Assembly (NCBI GenBank): GCA_009859145.1
Contig: VRVR01000035.1
Location: forward strand, 37,978 to 101,977
DNA: 64,000 bases
Source: Andalucia godoyi
Taxonomy: Eukaryota > Discoba > Jakobea > Jakobida > Andaluciidae
Direction of reading: 5' to 3'
Shown piece after piece: positions 49,480 to 58,410 of this stretch; positions within the stretch are counted from its first letter, which is position 1, and every line of letters begins with the position of its first letter. A program made the position numbers and the translations under genes. Under the pieces are notes generated by a model. The model made no database searches. It worked only from the letters and a program-made list of their open reading frames with translations, and was not told the origin of the DNA.

Positions 49480-52400
49480 TCAGCTAAACAAGGCGTTAAA
49501 CGTCGTTTCGACTTCTCTTCGAATGTCCGGAGCACGCAACACATCTTCCCGACGAAGCAGGTCCCTCCATCGGACAGCATGGGCATGTCGACGAGCCTTG
49601 TTCAAATTCGAAGCGCAATCAAGAATCCAAGCGTTCAAAACCCGCACCTCCAAAAGGAAAACGGTTCGATGAACGTCAGTTGGGAACGGCTGGTTGGACT
49701 GTGCTTCAATCGTGTGCAACAAGAGATCAATCAGAAATGACGTTCGTTTCTTATCCTGGATGAACGCAGATAGGGCTAATAGGATGCGGCAGACCGCATG
49801 CCGCAGAGGAATTTGCTTTTCGTGGAATTGAAAGATTTGAATGAGTCGAGTGTCCAGCGTTGCTGCGAAGTGATCCATAATGGAAGCTCGCTGATCTTGT
49901 ACTGAAGGCGGACGCTCGACATACCCGCGGGAAGAAGCAGAGACTGCGCTGATCATGTCCCAGATAAGTTGAAGAGTCTCGGAGAGAACGTCTAGGTTTG
50001 TTTTTGAGACTGGGGAGTCCAACACACGAGAAACGACCGCGAGTCCGCCATACTCACGAAAAGCAGACGACAGACGGGGCGAGAGCGACAAGAACGCCCG
50101 GAGAGCGACCATCACTGCCGTTCGAATGGGAGTATTCATAACAAGCGTCACAAGACGAGATGACACTACCGATTCATTCACAAGAATTTCGTCCAGCAAA
50201 TGTCGGAAGCCGCGCTGGCAAATCTCGGCAATCACGATCACACACATGCATAACATGTCATTCGTGGCAGCTCCTCCGCTACACCAAGAAGCGGCCACAT
50301 TCGCAGACGGGCCATCCAACGACAACGAAGAGAGAGATGAAGAGGAGCCTGTGAGACTTGATCGTCGAGACTTGTCTCCGTACAGCAGTGCGACGGAATC
50401 ACCCGAGTCGGCATCCGCGGCAGCGGCAGCAGCAGCGGCGGACTTGGTTGGAGGGCGATTGCGACCTTCCACAGGCAGAATGGATAATAAGACCCGAAGA
50501 AGCAGTCTTGGTGCCCCCGAGTTGCAAAACACGTCGAACAGGGCATCGTGCGGAAACACGATCGCAGGGACAGACTCCAACACAACGCATATTTGGCCGA
50601 TGGACGGACCCGTGGACTGCAAGGATGCATTCGCCGCATTCATTAACGCGTCTACACCGCCATTTGCTACAAACAGTTGGCAGTTCTCCGCATTCCCTGT
50701 TCCAAAAAACGCATGCAACAACGATGCAAAATCGTCCAGCGTGGGAAACTGAGAGAATAAACATTCTTCTTGCAGCACACACTGCACCAAACGAATGCCA
50801 CCATAAGCCCGAAATAATTGCATGTTTGACGCGGACATTTGCGTGGCACATGCTACAACATGCAAGATATGGCGAAGTTCTGAAATCTTTGGAAGAATCG
50901 CCATTTCCGAAGACGAGTCGCCAGTAAAAGTGCGGAGGAAGAGCCCGGAAGAGCTGGAACGCGACGACGAAAGAGCAACAGAAAGCGTCGAGTGTTCTGG
51001 AGCTGCCCGAACATTCTGCACGATTTGCTCAAACCGATACATGAGAACAACAAACGCACCAGACAAGCGCAGTTCGTCGCAAAACCCTGTCTTCGTTTCG
51101 CAAAAAAGCTGGAGCTTGCGATATGCTTGAACGCGGGGTCCCGAATATGGCTTCGTCAATTCATACAGCTGGAATTCAATATCTCGAAAATGAGACAACT
51201 GGGACACGTCAACATGGTCAGGCAATGTGTGTGCCTCGGAGAGGTTCATCGACGACAGAATGGATGGCGGGGGAGGAGTGATGCCTACTGTCGTCGGTAA
51301 ACCGCGAACCGCGGCCACGGATTTGGCTGACGACGGTCGAGATGCAGATGCGGACGGAGGTCTGTTTGATTCGTTTCGTTTCCGAAGGTCTCCAACAGGA
51401 GGGGAATCCGTACGAGAGAAATAGCTGCCCTCATCAGTGTCGTTTTGGATGAAATCGTCAAGGAAATCGTCGTGAAGTCCCTCTGGAAGAGACAAGCCCC
51501 AATGGGCGTGAGCGTGAGCCTGGGAACCAGCATCCTCGATTGCGCTGGGTCTACCCTTTCCATCAGGGACTGGCACATTGATGCGTTGCAATGCAGGGCT
51601 GTCCGGTCGCCATTCGGAGACGCCTCGATCACTGAATCTGTGATCGTCCCCGTCTCTGAGAACGACTTCATCTTCTCGGCGCCGTGAAGGAGCTGATGAA
51701 GGGCGCTGTGACGATGCTGATGTAACGCTTGAGAGAGACGAGTTTGAAGGAGTTCGCACAGATGGCCGTGCAGCATTCGACCTCGATGCAGACTGGGGCC
51801 GAACAACCACGCGAGGCGAAGCAGGAAACGCATTATTAATCTGCACTCGGACCGCAGAACTTTGTTCGTCATGCGAAGTCCGTGGAGCTGATGCTCTGCC
51901 ATTTGGAGTCGGTGAGTTGGAAAGTGGGAGTGGATTAAACATCAGAACAACGGGAACCGGAGTGGCACGAGGGGTCCTTAACGGTGTTGCGGAAGACGGT
52001 CTCCTCGGTGGAGCAGTTCCTGGAAATGCAGTTAAATTTGCAGCATTTGAATACACATACGAACCCAAAGGCGGCTCAGAGACTGTTGCATTCTGCACGG
52101 AACGGGAAGACTGGCTCCCAGAAGCCGGTCTTCTCTTCTTCTTTTTCTTCGTGTTCTTCCTTTGACTCGTCGCACTCTCGGCAATTCCGGACGACACCAG
52201 TTCCGCTTCTGCGCCAAGCGCATGCATATCCATCATTGGAGTCTTCAAATTGAATGCGGATCCCGTCGTGACAGCACCAGACGGTACGAATCGCATCGAT
52301 GACGGCGTTGGTGTAGCACGGTCACCATCGTCACTTCCAGCATAGCTAAGGAAACTCGACTTTGAAATCGACCTTGCAGAAAGCGGTCTTCGAGGAGACA

Positions 52401-52695
52401 GCTTCGGATGGGTCGGCGCAGCAGCGGCTCCACCACCTCCACCAGCAGCCGATGGCGCCGACAATGACAATGGCGATGATGATGACGATGATATAGGTCT
52501 TGCAGAGAGTGGTCTTCGTGGAGATGCGGATAAAGACCCTGGTTGTGCAATGGACTTCGTATTGAGAGAAGGAACCATGTGTGCGCTTGACGGACGGCCT
52601 GTCGCTCGCTCTTGCTGGTCCTGTATCGCCGCTCGCTTGGCAGCAAGCGATCCGTACGCAAACCCGGTGATTTGAAGGCTTCCTGAAAACAACAT
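49480..52695 (-). CDS. Armadillo-like protein with repeated RPxSA motifs
   Basis: A 1,071-residue protein from ATG 52695. The N-terminal half (1-480) is disordered and Ser/Pro/Ala-rich. It carries at least eight R-P-x-S-A motifs: RPSSAH, two of RRPLSAR, RRPSSAT, RPQSAS, RPSSAPS, RPPSASA and RPSSAKS. Two are within near-identical twelve-residue units (SPRRPLSAR-x-IS). Residues ~500-1060 are helical and hydrophobic. They include armadillo-like stretches (VANGGVDALMNAANASL; LVTLVMNTPIRTAVMVALRAFL; FREYGGLAVVSRVL). No catalytic motif, membrane helix or signal peptide is seen. The likely role is a scaffold with a disordered binding arm. I do not recognise an orthologue. The RPxSA pattern could be a docking or phosphorylation motif. 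Confidence 0.6.
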   Translation of the reverse strand: MLFSGSLQITGFAYGSLAAKRAAIQDQQERATGRPSSAHMVPSLNTKSIAQPGSLSASPRRPLSARPISSSSSSPLSLSAPSAAGGGGGAAAAPTHPKLSPRRPLSARSISKSSFLSYAGSDDGDRATPTPSSMRFVPSGAVTTGSAFNLKTPMMDMHALGAEAELVSSGIAESATSQRKNTKKKKKRRPASGSQSSRSVQNATVSEPPLGSYVYSNAANLTAFPGTAPPRRPSSATPLRTPRATPVPVVLMFNPLPLSNSPTPNGRASAPRTSHDEQSSAVRVQINNAFPASPRVVVRPQSASRSNAARPSVRTPSNSSLSSVTSASSQRPSSAPSRRREDEVVLRDGDDHRFSDRGVSEWRPDSPALQRINVPVPDGKGRPSAIEDAGSQAHAHAHWGLSLPEGLHDDFLDDFIQNDTDEGSYFSRTDSPPVGDLRKRNESNRPPSASASRPSSAKSVAAVRGLPTTVGITPPPPSILSSMNLSEAHTLPDHVDVSQLSHFRDIEFQLYELTKPYSGPRVQAYRKLQLFCETKTGFCDELRLSGAFVVLMYRFEQIVQNVRAAPEHSTLSVALSSSRSSSSGLFLRTFTGDSSSEMAILPKISELRHILHVVACATQMSASNMQLFRAYGGIRLVQCVLQEECLFSQFPTLDDFASLLHAFFGTGNAENCQLFVANGGVDALMNAANASLQSTGPSIGQICVVLESVPAIVFPHDALFDVFCNSGAPRLLLRVLLSILPVEGRNRPPTKSAAAAAAAADADSGDSVALLYGDKSRRSSLTGSSSSLSSLSLDGPSANVAASWCSGGAATNDMLCMCVIVIAEICQRGFRHLLDEILVNESVVSSRLVTLVMNTPIRTAVMVALRAFLSLSPRLSSAFREYGGLAVVSRVLDSPVSKTNLDVLSETLQLIWDMISAVSASSRGYVERPPSVQDQRASIMDHFAATLDTRLIQIFQFHEKQIPLRHAVCRILLALSAFIQDKKRTSFLIDLLLHTIEAQSNQPFPTDVHRTVFLLEVRVLNAWILDCASNLNKARRHAHAVRWRDLLRREDVLRAPDIRREVETTFNALFS

Positions 52696-52784
52696 CTATC
52701 CAACACGATGCAACATTTGTCAACCCTCGGACTGAACGCTCTTCAGAAGGAAGCGGGGGGCAATTTATTTCTGGCAAAATATGA

Positions 52785-52790
<6 letters not shown>

Positions 52791-52815
<25 letters not shown>

Positions 52816-52833
52816 CAAAACAAATCAAATCAA
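52791..52833. repeat. CAAAA pentamer repeat
   Basis: Tandem CAAAA units and related CAAAT units in the spacer between the ARM-like gene start and the PH/TH1 gene stop. The spacer 52696-52922 holds no gene. Confidence 0.85.
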
Positions 52834-52922
52834 AACAGTGAAAATCAAAAATGAGCCAATAAAATAAAATTGGCGGACTTCAAAAAATAGACCCAACGAC
52901 CTGGCTGGGAGCTTGTATGGGA

Positions 52923-55900
52923 CTACAGTCGAAATTCGTAATCAATGGACAAGCTGAAGCGGATTTTGCGTAGGCGGACCAGCAGGTCGGCGAGGTTGCG
53001 TCTCAGACGAATGTTTGAGAAAATCGGGACGCTTTCATCCACGTAGAATTTCTTGACATGTCGCACTTCTGTGGAGGCACACAAAACCAACTGATCCAGA
53101 ATTCCGTAATTTAGCGCATAGCACACCAAGGATCGAAACTTCATACCGAGCAGTGCAAATTCATCCAGTTTCTTACGGGAGCGGGAGTGCTGATCATCGA
53201 TCCACTGACTCACGGTTTCGATGCTTTGAATAAGACGTGCATTCGTACCATCTCCTTTCGTGCAAGCTGTAGCAAACACATCGAACAGTGCATAATCGCG
53301 ACCGATAAATGCAATCTTGCGCTTCGCTTGGAAACCAATTAAAAAAATATTGGCAAGGGAATTGCAGAGTTCTCCACGAATTGCCGCCGCGACCTTCTTT
53401 CCAGTTTCGGTCTGTATGTCATCTGACAGCGAGTCGGCGCCCTCGGGAAGCAATGCAAAAATACGATTGACCGCTTTCTCAACATGATCCGCCAGAGGAT
53501 CGCTTTGCGGCACGACTGCAGCGGCGGTTGGAGGTGGGCCTTGGGTTCGAGTGGGAGCTGTAGTTTGGGTCGGAACTGGGCCGGAAAGAGTGGCGGTGCC
53601 ATCTGTAGGGGATTCTCGTGCAGAAGAAGCAGACGATGTGGACTCTGACAGTGTAGCAGACTCGGCACGCGGTGAGACAATGTCTGGGATCAGCACCGTC
53701 TGCGACTGCTTTCCAGACGCAGCAAGCGGCGCGGAGGACGCACTTCTTGCATCCAGTTCCTGCGCAGGCGCAATTTTCCAAATGAGTGACGAATCCGTGC
53801 TGATACACTGGCGCAAAATGGCTTCCAAGTTCAACGGGCGCTCAAAGTCCCGTTTCTGGAAATCCCGGGTGAATGATTGAAACCGGCGAAAAGGATCAAT
53901 GGTCCGGATCAGGGACCGAGGTTCATAGTTTCGTTCCAAAAGAAGAGTGTCGTTTGCGATTTGCTCAGCAATGAGCGAGATATCCACACTCGTATCGAAC
54001 ATGTAGACGATCAAGGCCACTGCGAAAACTGTCGTCGAAGATGACTCGAGATCATCCTCCAACAACTCTTCCGCCAATGCGTGAACCGGCGAGTTCATAA
54101 AGGCAGAGACAACGGACTTCACAGAATCTGAAGAGGTCTGTTGAACAACGTCGAAAACAGTTGGAAGAGAATCAAACAAACCTCTACGTTTCTTGATAAG
54201 GCCGTCCTTGAGGGACTCGTAAACGAAATGAACAAACATGGAAACGGGAAGAACCATGTTCTTGGACAGAACAAAGGAAATCCATGTCGAGATGGGATGT
54301 GAAGATCCAGATTCTGCACGCAACAAGACAGACTCCAGAGATTCGGATACACGTGCAGGAGGCGACGCAATCATGTCTGCATTCCACAGCCCAAACACAT
54401 TCAGTACGGAATTGAATACAATCTGCGAGTGCAAGCGAGGATACGAAACAATCTCAAACGGCACATCATCGCTGCACACGCACATTCGACGGCAGAAGGA
54501 GCCCGGATGAGGCGCAAATTCTCCATTTCCAATGGGAAGGAACAACAAAGGCGAAGGTATTGAAGAAAGCGAGAGCCTCGTCAAAGAAAGGGATTCTGCA
54601 TCGGTCGCAAAAGCATCTTCGAGCTCGGAATTCAAAAAGAAGATCCTCTCGCCTGCAGTGCGCACGGAAAGCACCGTAGCAGGACAAGAAACATCTGCAT
54701 CTGTAGATACATCCGATTCTTCCTCTGCTGCTGCTTCTGAATGCTCTTCAGAACCAGCGTCAAGAGTTTTCATCTCTTGCGATTGTGGGTCAACAGACTC
54801 TGCATCTGAGTTGGTCATAGTGGCTGCTGCACTTGCGACTGCAGCGGCGGTGCCTGCAGCGGCTACCGCGATAATCACCGCACTCCGCTCCTCCATCGAT
54901 TCATCCACTGCAGAATTCTCGACAACTCGCAACCGGTCATCCTTGTCCAGAACATCGGTTGCATTCCCGAACGGAAAACCGACTTCTGCAGAAGAAGTCC
55001 GTTCTTCAGAAATTGCAGGAAATCCGTCGTCGCCGCGGTGCTGTTGCTGTTGCTGCTGTTGTTGCTGTTGCTGTTGCTGCTCAGCACGGGAGTCTGCGTG
55101 CACGGCTTCCTCAGCAAGCACCGACTTGAGCCTGTTCATCAGAATGTCTGCATCTCTCGGGCCAAAGTACTGATCCATAATAGCCTGAAGATAGTCCGCT
55201 TCAACATCCCGCAAAGAAGCCGAGATCGTTTTTTGATCCCGGAAAATCACTAAATCCGACATAACATCTCTCTGGCGCTCGGCATTCTTCCTAATGTCGG
55301 CAAAGTGTGCAACATTTGGTACTGCCGTCAGAAAGGATGCAATGTCTTCGACATTTCGAATACGCAGCAAACGCTCTTTGTACATTCGACACTTCTCCAC
55401 AAGTTCGCGATGGATTCTCTCTCGAGCGGCCTTCACTAAATCCTTCACTGACGATATTAATTTTCGACCGAACAGGATCTTCGAAAAATCCACTACTTGA
55501 CGAAGTGTGGAAATCGAGTCGGAAGTCAGCAACAATTCGGTTTGCGAAACGAACTCGATGCACGAATCCGCGTATTCCAACGATGAAGTGTCATACTTCC
55601 GTTCCTCGAATTCCCGCTTCATGATCAGCAATCGATCCAGATTCAAAACGTATTTCCGGACGTCTGCCAACTTCTCTTCTCCATCCATGACTTTGAGTTT
55701 TGCTTGAATGGCATCCACGCTCAGAACCTCAGTATCCTCCATCAATTCAAAATATGCCTCTCGTAACTTTCCTTCAACCGAATTCAAGGCTGCCAGTTTT
55801 TCATGATAAGCTGTCAACTGTGAATCTGAAATTTGCACAGATTGGGCTGCCCGTATGGCAAGCGAGAGTTTTGCCGAGTTGAGATCTGTTTGTCTGACCA

Positions 55901-58226
55901 ATTGCTTCAGCCAGTGTAGAGTGGACCGCTGCGAAATCACAAGTGCCCTACACTGACGAGCAAATTTTTCAACAATCGACGATTTTGGTTTGTTTCGAAG
56001 TGAACTTATCAAAGCATCCAAAGCACCAAGATCACCACGATTGGTTGCCTCGCGGACATTCTGCTGTGTGGCTGCCAGGGACCTCAGCCACGCAATAACG
56101 TCCTTATCCGATGCAGACAGGAACGACCCTACTGAACCATACTCCTCATACAAGCGGACTTTTGCGTCAACCTCTTTGCACCCGGCCTCCACATCCATGG
56201 TATCCGCGACTCGTTTAATCGTCGCAACGATGTCATTTTCCAATTCAACTCTCTTTTGATAACGAACCACAAAGCGCTCCGCCGCAATGTAACAGGCTTC
56301 TTCAGGCAAAGAAGGAAATGCCCGAGCTCTTTGCAATGCTTTCTTGATGTCATCAAGGTTTTCTTCCTGAACCCCCTTCTCCAAAGTTTCTCGAACTTCG
56401 TCAATATTCCGAAGAAGATCCTGTGTCTGCCCTTTGGTCGATGCCTTATCCTTCTGCGTGTTCACATTATCCTTCAGATTCTTCAATTCCTTGAGAGAAA
56501 CCGTGTGACCAAGAAGCCGGGACGCCTGTTGCAGCGCAGTCCCAATGGCGATCCGCTTGTCAGAATACATCATCAAGTCATTCTGTGTCGGAACAATGAG
56601 CGCAAACACAGTGTTATCTTCGCTGTCAAACCAGATGCCTGCAATGTCCTTCAAAGATATTATTCTCTTAACAGCCTTCTTCGTCGAAAACACGTATACC
56701 GATTTGTCACACACGCACATTTGTTTGCGTTTTCCGGAACTCCTGCTTATCTTATCCACAAAGCCACTGAAAAAGACCTTGCGTTCTCCGTAAGATAGCA
56801 GCAATTGCACAAGAGCCGGCTGGGTTGTCAAATTCAAAAAGTCAGAGTCGCTTGACTCGAGATTTTGACTGTCGCCTTGGATGTCGTCAGCAGCCTTGGT
56901 GGCATCTTCTTTCTTTGCAGCATCCGGCCTGTCCACAGCAGAAGAACTAGAACTGCTGCCCGTCGTTCCTGCTGGTCCTGGTGCTGCTGCTGCAGGTCCT
57001 GCCCCTGCTGCCCCTGTCCCTGTCCCTGTTGCCACCACTATTGCTGGTGTTGCCGCAACGACAGCGGCTGCTGGAGGCGCATGCGACGTTGAGCTGTTTG
57101 CAGGAGAAGACGCAGTCGAATTCGCAGAAGGGCTCGAGGCAGGTTGCGTCGAAGTAGATGACTGTCCAGAAGATGACTGCGAATTATTTGCAGGAGGGAT
57201 CGGGATTGCCAGTGTCTGACCGGGTGTCGAAGAAACTGGTGACGTAGGAGTACCATTACCTTGGGCAGCCGTCTTCCTCTTAAGATCTCCGACGAACTTC
57301 TTCATCGTTGTGTCTCTCGGAACAGAGAGGATGCTCAGCTTCGGACAAACTTTCCGAAGAGGCTTGAGCAACGCTGTCCTTTTCTCGTCTAAATTCATCC
57401 AGGCCTCCTCCTTCTCTGACAAGACCATGATGCCGAAACTGTCCAAACAAACAGTGTGAATGGAGCGGAAGTCTAGTCTCTTACGGACGGCGCACTCCTT
57501 GTCCAGTATGTACAAAGCAGCATCTGTGAGAACCACAGAACATGATGAGGACTGTTTTTCGTCCACCAGCGAGCACGCGGCAGAAAATTCAACAATCCGA
57601 TCTCCGTATTTTGCGAGGGAATCCATGGCTGGTTTCGATAATGCCAATGCGAGCTCGTCCCCTTGTCTTGGACCTCCGCTTTGCAATCCAAATGACGAAT
57701 GCGACCCAGAGGCCGTTACCTTTAACAGTGGATTCACAACCTCATCGGCCGACCCAGTAGAACCGCCGGCAGCAGAAGAAAGCTCGTCGTCAGAATCGAC
57801 TGTGGCACCAAAATCGTCGTCATCTGAATTTTCGGCAAATTCAAACCCCGAAGAAGAGGAGAGAAAGCTCCCTCTTGACAAGGACTGTGACTTTTTTGTT
57901 CGAATGGTGTCAATGAACCGGTCCCGGTCTTCTGCCGACTCTGCGCACAAATGAAACACTCGCTTCATTGTTTCCACTTCAATACCGAAATTTCGATACT
58001 TTTTCGGCTGACCACGGTCAACATCATCCGGCGATACTTTTAAAATGTCCACTAGACGGATAGCTCCAAGCGGCTTCTCTCGATCCGACGAAGACGCGGA
58101 CTCGGAATAAAGTAACGTATGTCCTTTCAAAAAGAAAAACCTTCGTTTCCACCTCGAAAGCTTTCCTCCTACCTTGTGCAGGAAGAATTCGCTGCTTTCA
58201 GGAAGCACCCCGCCAACGAAACTCAT
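52923..58226 (-). CDS. Large PH and tandem TH1-like domain protein
   Basis: A 1,767-residue protein from ATG 58226; a TTG-initiated extension is rejected. Residues ~3-112 form a PH domain (HKVGGKLSRWKRRFFFLKG, ending in an Arg-rich helix). Two later segments look like the myosin-I tail homology 1 (TH1) fold, which binds acidic lipids. The first is near 195-300 (SLAKYGDRIVEFS then SCSVVLTDAALYILDK). The second is near 470-580 (LLLSYGERKVFFSGFVDKIS, RKQMCVCDKSVYVFS, KRIISLKDIAGIW). Between them is a Ser/Pro/Ala low-complexity region. A helical middle with coiled-coil character runs to about 1050, then a polyQ run (55041-55082). The last ~550 residues are helical and novel. No motor or catalytic domain is visible. 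The PH call is firm; the TH1 call is moderate. Confidence 0.6.
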   Translation of the reverse strand: MSFVGGVLPESSEFFLHKVGGKLSRWKRRFFFLKGHTLLYSESASSSDREKPLGAIRLVDILKVSPDDVDRGQPKKYRNFGIEVETMKRVFHLCAESAEDRDRFIDTIRTKKSQSLSRGSFLSSSSGFEFAENSDDDDFGATVDSDDELSSAAGGSTGSADEVVNPLLKVTASGSHSSFGLQSGGPRQGDELALALSKPAMDSLAKYGDRIVEFSAACSLVDEKQSSSCSVVLTDAALYILDKECAVRKRLDFRSIHTVCLDSFGIMVLSEKEEAWMNLDEKRTALLKPLRKVCPKLSILSVPRDTTMKKFVGDLKRKTAAQGNGTPTSPVSSTPGQTLAIPIPPANNSQSSSGQSSTSTQPASSPSANSTASSPANSSTSHAPPAAAVVAATPAIVVATGTGTGAAGAGPAAAAPGPAGTTGSSSSSSAVDRPDAAKKEDATKAADDIQGDSQNLESSDSDFLNLTTQPALVQLLLSYGERKVFFSGFVDKISRSSGKRKQMCVCDKSVYVFSTKKAVKRIISLKDIAGIWFDSEDNTVFALIVPTQNDLMMYSDKRIAIGTALQQASRLLGHTVSLKELKNLKDNVNTQKDKASTKGQTQDLLRNIDEVRETLEKGVQEENLDDIKKALQRARAFPSLPEEACYIAAERFVVRYQKRVELENDIVATIKRVADTMDVEAGCKEVDAKVRLYEEYGSVGSFLSASDKDVIAWLRSLAATQQNVREATNRGDLGALDALISSLRNKPKSSIVEKFARQCRALVISQRSTLHWLKQLVRQTDLNSAKLSLAIRAAQSVQISDSQLTAYHEKLAALNSVEGKLREAYFELMEDTEVLSVDAIQAKLKVMDGEEKLADVRKYVLNLDRLLIMKREFEERKYDTSSLEYADSCIEFVSQTELLLTSDSISTLRQVVDFSKILFGRKLISSVKDLVKAARERIHRELVEKCRMYKERLLRIRNVEDIASFLTAVPNVAHFADIRKNAERQRDVMSDLVIFRDQKTISASLRDVEADYLQAIMDQYFGPRDADILMNRLKSVLAEEAVHADSRAEQQQQQQQQQQQQQHRGDDGFPAISEERTSSAEVGFPFGNATDVLDKDDRLRVVENSAVDESMEERSAVIIAVAAAGTAAAVASAAATMTNSDAESVDPQSQEMKTLDAGSEEHSEAAAEEESDVSTDADVSCPATVLSVRTAGERIFFLNSELEDAFATDAESLSLTRLSLSSIPSPLLFLPIGNGEFAPHPGSFCRRMCVCSDDVPFEIVSYPRLHSQIVFNSVLNVFGLWNADMIASPPARVSESLESVLLRAESGSSHPISTWISFVLSKNMVLPVSMFVHFVYESLKDGLIKKRRGLFDSLPTVFDVVQQTSSDSVKSVVSAFMNSPVHALAEELLEDDLESSSTTVFAVALIVYMFDTSVDISLIAEQIANDTLLLERNYEPRSLIRTIDPFRRFQSFTRDFQKRDFERPLNLEAILRQCISTDSSLIWKIAPAQELDARSASSAPLAASGKQSQTVLIPDIVSPRAESATLSESTSSASSARESPTDGTATLSGPVPTQTTAPTRTQGPPPTAAAVVPQSDPLADHVEKAVNRIFALLPEGADSLSDDIQTETGKKVAAAIRGELCNSLANIFLIGFQAKRKIAFIGRDYALFDVFATACTKGDGTNARLIQSIETVSQWIDDQHSRSRKKLDEFALLGMKFRSLVCYALNYGILDQLVLCASTEVRHVKKFYVDESVPIFSNIRLRRNLADLLVRLRKIRFSLSIDYEFRL

Positions 58227-58410
58227 TCCGACCTTCAGACCCCTTTTTGGTGCTACAATCGAGACGAAGGAAAGAAGAGGAAAAAATCTAAACCAGCAGC
58301 AACAATGGATATTCAGCGAGTTAATTCCCAACAGAAGACGGTTCGGGGAGCGGCTGTTGTTGTTGTTGTTGTTGTTTCCTTTCTCTTTTTTTTTTATTTT
58401 AATTTTTTTT

